NCBI GenBank assembly: GCA_958510825.1
Contig: OY294044.1
Location: 106,120,893-106,184,892, forward strand
Length of the DNA stretch: 64,000 nt
DNA from: Brachypterus glaber
Taxonomy: Eukaryota > Arthropoda > Insecta > Coleoptera > Kateretidae
Direction of reading: 5' to 3'
Shown here: piece by piece, positions 62,289 through 64,000 of the stretch
Layout of the letters: every line of letters starts with the position of its first letter
Position numbering within the stretch: the stretch's first letter is position 1
Made by a program: the position numbers and the translations under genes
The notes under the pieces: model-generated
Told to the model about the DNA's origin: nothing
The model's database searches: none
Seen by the model: only the letters and a program-made list of their open reading frames with translations

Positions 62289-63428
62289 TTTTCGTACGAC
62301 CCAGTGTACACGAAATAAAGAAAAATTGATGTTTACTATACAGGGTGATCCATAACTGGCATGCCAAAATTTAAGAGGTGATTCTAGATCCAAAAATATA
62401 AAAAAAGTTCCTATTGGTTGGTTGGTCCGGAAATGAGCCCTAAGGGATCTAGGGCCCTTTAAAATTGTAATAAAAATAAGGTTTTTAATTAATAGCTCGG
62501 GTACCGTTTAAGCTAGAGCGGCGAGCTTTTGCATGTATACTAGTATTAATAAGGGCAATAAGTTTATGTTAATTTATTTTTTTAATTTATCCAGAGGCGT
62601 GCCCAGACGGACAAAATATATGAGGCTTAAAACATTTTTGCCCCAAACTTTTCTATGTGTATGTTTTTTGGATTTGTTGTAAAAAATATAGATTTCTAGA
62701 GTAAAAATACATATAAAATATCATATAGTGTAACTGTAACTGTAGGAGCAACCGTTATTAAAAAAATGCAATTAAGATGAAGTAACATTTTGTGCCACCA
62801 AAAACGTTACTTTTTAAAAGGCTATTACTCCTTTAATATTAAATTTAGGTGTTTTGGTGTATAATACTTTTTTGCTCAGTTTTAGATGAAGAATCACCCT
62901 GTAGCATTAAAATTTTATTGGTGCTTTTTTTTGTTCCCCATTCAATACGTCATTTTCGAAGGGCCGTAGCTCCCTTAGGGCTCATTTCCGGACCAACCTT
63001 TACAGAAACTTTTTTTCATATTTTTGGATGTAGAATCACCTCTTAAATTTCGGTACGCGAGTTCTGGAACAGGCTGTATATCCTCACAAGGATAGTTTTC
63101 TATCGCAAAAGTACATGGTGCATATTTGAATGAAATGACAACTATGCACTCATTTATCCAAACGATTAAACATAGCATTCATTTTGACAAAAGTCATTTG
63201 ACGTTTATAAAATCTTGAAATGTCAAAATTAAACACAGGTAATTCTTTAAAATATACACTTTTAAATAGTCTAGACTGTAGATCCAACGAAAAATGTTGT
63301 TCGCAAATAGTTTGCGACAAATCCTTAGTCCACTCGAATGATTTTTTGACTTCGATTCGCGTCGTCAAAAAAACTTCATTCTTGTGCACTGGGGACTAAA
63401 GTCGCTTACTCGTTACGAAAACTACTAT
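62289..63428 (+). repeat. Dispersed CpG-centred repeat, copy C, split by a MITE
   Basis: 62,289-62,338 and 63,079-63,428 together equal copy A. The MITE 62,339-63,078 sits in CACTATA|TATCCTC of the repeat. The core here reads GACTTCGATTCGCGTCGTC and the end ACGAAAACTACTATTA. Confidence 0.78.
62339..63078 (+). mobile_element. Mariner-like MITE, copy 2 of 36,031-36,768
   Basis: It matches copy 1 almost base for base, in the same orientation, with only small indels (for example GTTGGTTGG near 62,420). The TA target duplication is visible because the interrupted repeat is known. Confidence 0.87.
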
Positions 63429-63491
63429 TATCGTGGGACTATTAGTTTCCGAGATAATAAATTTTGATATATTTTTAAATTTTTAATTAGA

Positions 63492-63825
63492 TACAGCCTG
63501 TTCCAGAACTCGCGTACCGAAATTTGAGGGTATATTAAAAACCCTCTGGAAAATATGAAAAAAATTAAAAAAAAAAATCCATCTTCAATACTAATTAAAA
63601 AGGAAGCTATTTAATCTGACCAATCCTGTTGCTGATGTTAAATTACCTAAAAATTAGTTTTTCCCTACTTATTAGTACCTATGGTTGCATTTTAATGGTT
63701 GACTCGTGCATTGTTTAAGACTTTAAACTTTAGAATCTTTTTAGGTTATTATATTTTGACAAAACCCACAGAGGCTATCAAATATTCTATTTTTATAGGG
63801 TCACTCCATCCGGCGGTGGTTTTAT
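63492..63825 (+). mobile_element. MITE, 5' half copy of 31,355-31,924
   Basis: Begins TACAGCCTGTTCCAGAACTC and follows the other copy through TCCATCCGGCG, then diverges at about 63,826. The right end is missing. Confidence 0.7.
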
Positions 63826-64000
63826 GATACCCGTCTTAGACGGCAGCAACAAACTGCCGCTGCAACTTCATTCAGCGCGCTGAATGTAGTGTTTTTTTTA
63901 TTACAAACTCAGATCTTTTAATTGATTTACTGGCTATAAATTCTTAATACAAATTAATAAAATAAAAATACAATAACTGAATTTTATTTATTTATTTCAA
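63826..64000. other. Unassigned window end
   Basis: Contains GGCAGCAACAAACTGCCGCT and CAGCGCGCTG. Otherwise AT-rich. Confidence 0.35.

Noticed and set aside
62849..63178. Frames within the 62,339 MITE on both strands (also at 36,538)
   Set aside because: They fall in inverted-repeat arms of a non-autonomous element and are not conserved between copies in frame.

Overview
This window is AT-rich nuclear DNA from an animal, most likely an insect. The evidence is the gene structure (eight spliced exons with GT/AG junctions), the animal-type diacylglycerol lipase, and a repeat community typical of arthropod genomes: mariner-like and piggyBac-like MITEs, non-LTR retrotransposon 3' ends, and a Crypton. 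The species cannot be named from the sequence alone. Bacterial features such as operons or ribosome binding sites do not apply.

One host gene is present. It lies on the + strand from about 4.7 to 25.9 kb and encodes the cytoplasmic catalytic half of an Sn1-specific diacylglycerol lipase, closest in layout to the beta form (DAGLB). The eight exons (4692-4887, 6063-6355, 7595-7760, 8749-8931, 14203-14357, 19828-19980, 23345-23457, 25748-25919) join in phase into 476 codons and a stop. They carry a complete Ser-Asp-His triad: GHSLG serine at 8844, aspartate at 14271, histidine at 25842. The exons for the N-terminal membrane helices lie upstream of the window. The enzyme would release 2-arachidonoylglycerol-type monoacylglycerols from diacylglycerol.

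The gene's introns (0.99-5.5 kb) and all of 26-64 kb are filled with mobile DNA, much of it nested. Recognisable coding remnants are: a mariner-like transposase end (1.6-1.9 kb); non-LTR reverse transcriptase or RNase H pieces (10.1-11.1, 24.26-24.98, 34.7-35.2, 35.2-35.7, 39.3-39.9 kb, and 48.15-48.57 kb on the - strand); the C-terminal part of a probable pogo/Tigger-like transposase (57.4-57.8 kb) inside an element with defined ends; and a Crypton tyrosine recombinase with two frameshifts (60.1-61.4 kb, - strand).

The most unusual material is non-coding. (1) Seven elements of 0.68-0.87 kb share related ends (CCCRG..AGCA type). The body of each is built from many degenerate copies of one short word, and the word differs between families. 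(2) Several elements begin TA-GGRGAAA and repeat their end motif inside. (3) Several CpG-centred foldbacks have AATAGTATA-like ends. (4) A foldback at 49 kb and a solo site at 9.55 kb share a hammerhead-like layout in which the stem appears to co-vary. (5) Decayed copies of DAGL exon ends with their splice donors lie in the neighbouring introns. Boundaries of non-coding elements were read by eye from inverted or direct repeats and can be off by several bases. No second host gene was recognised in 26-64 kb.
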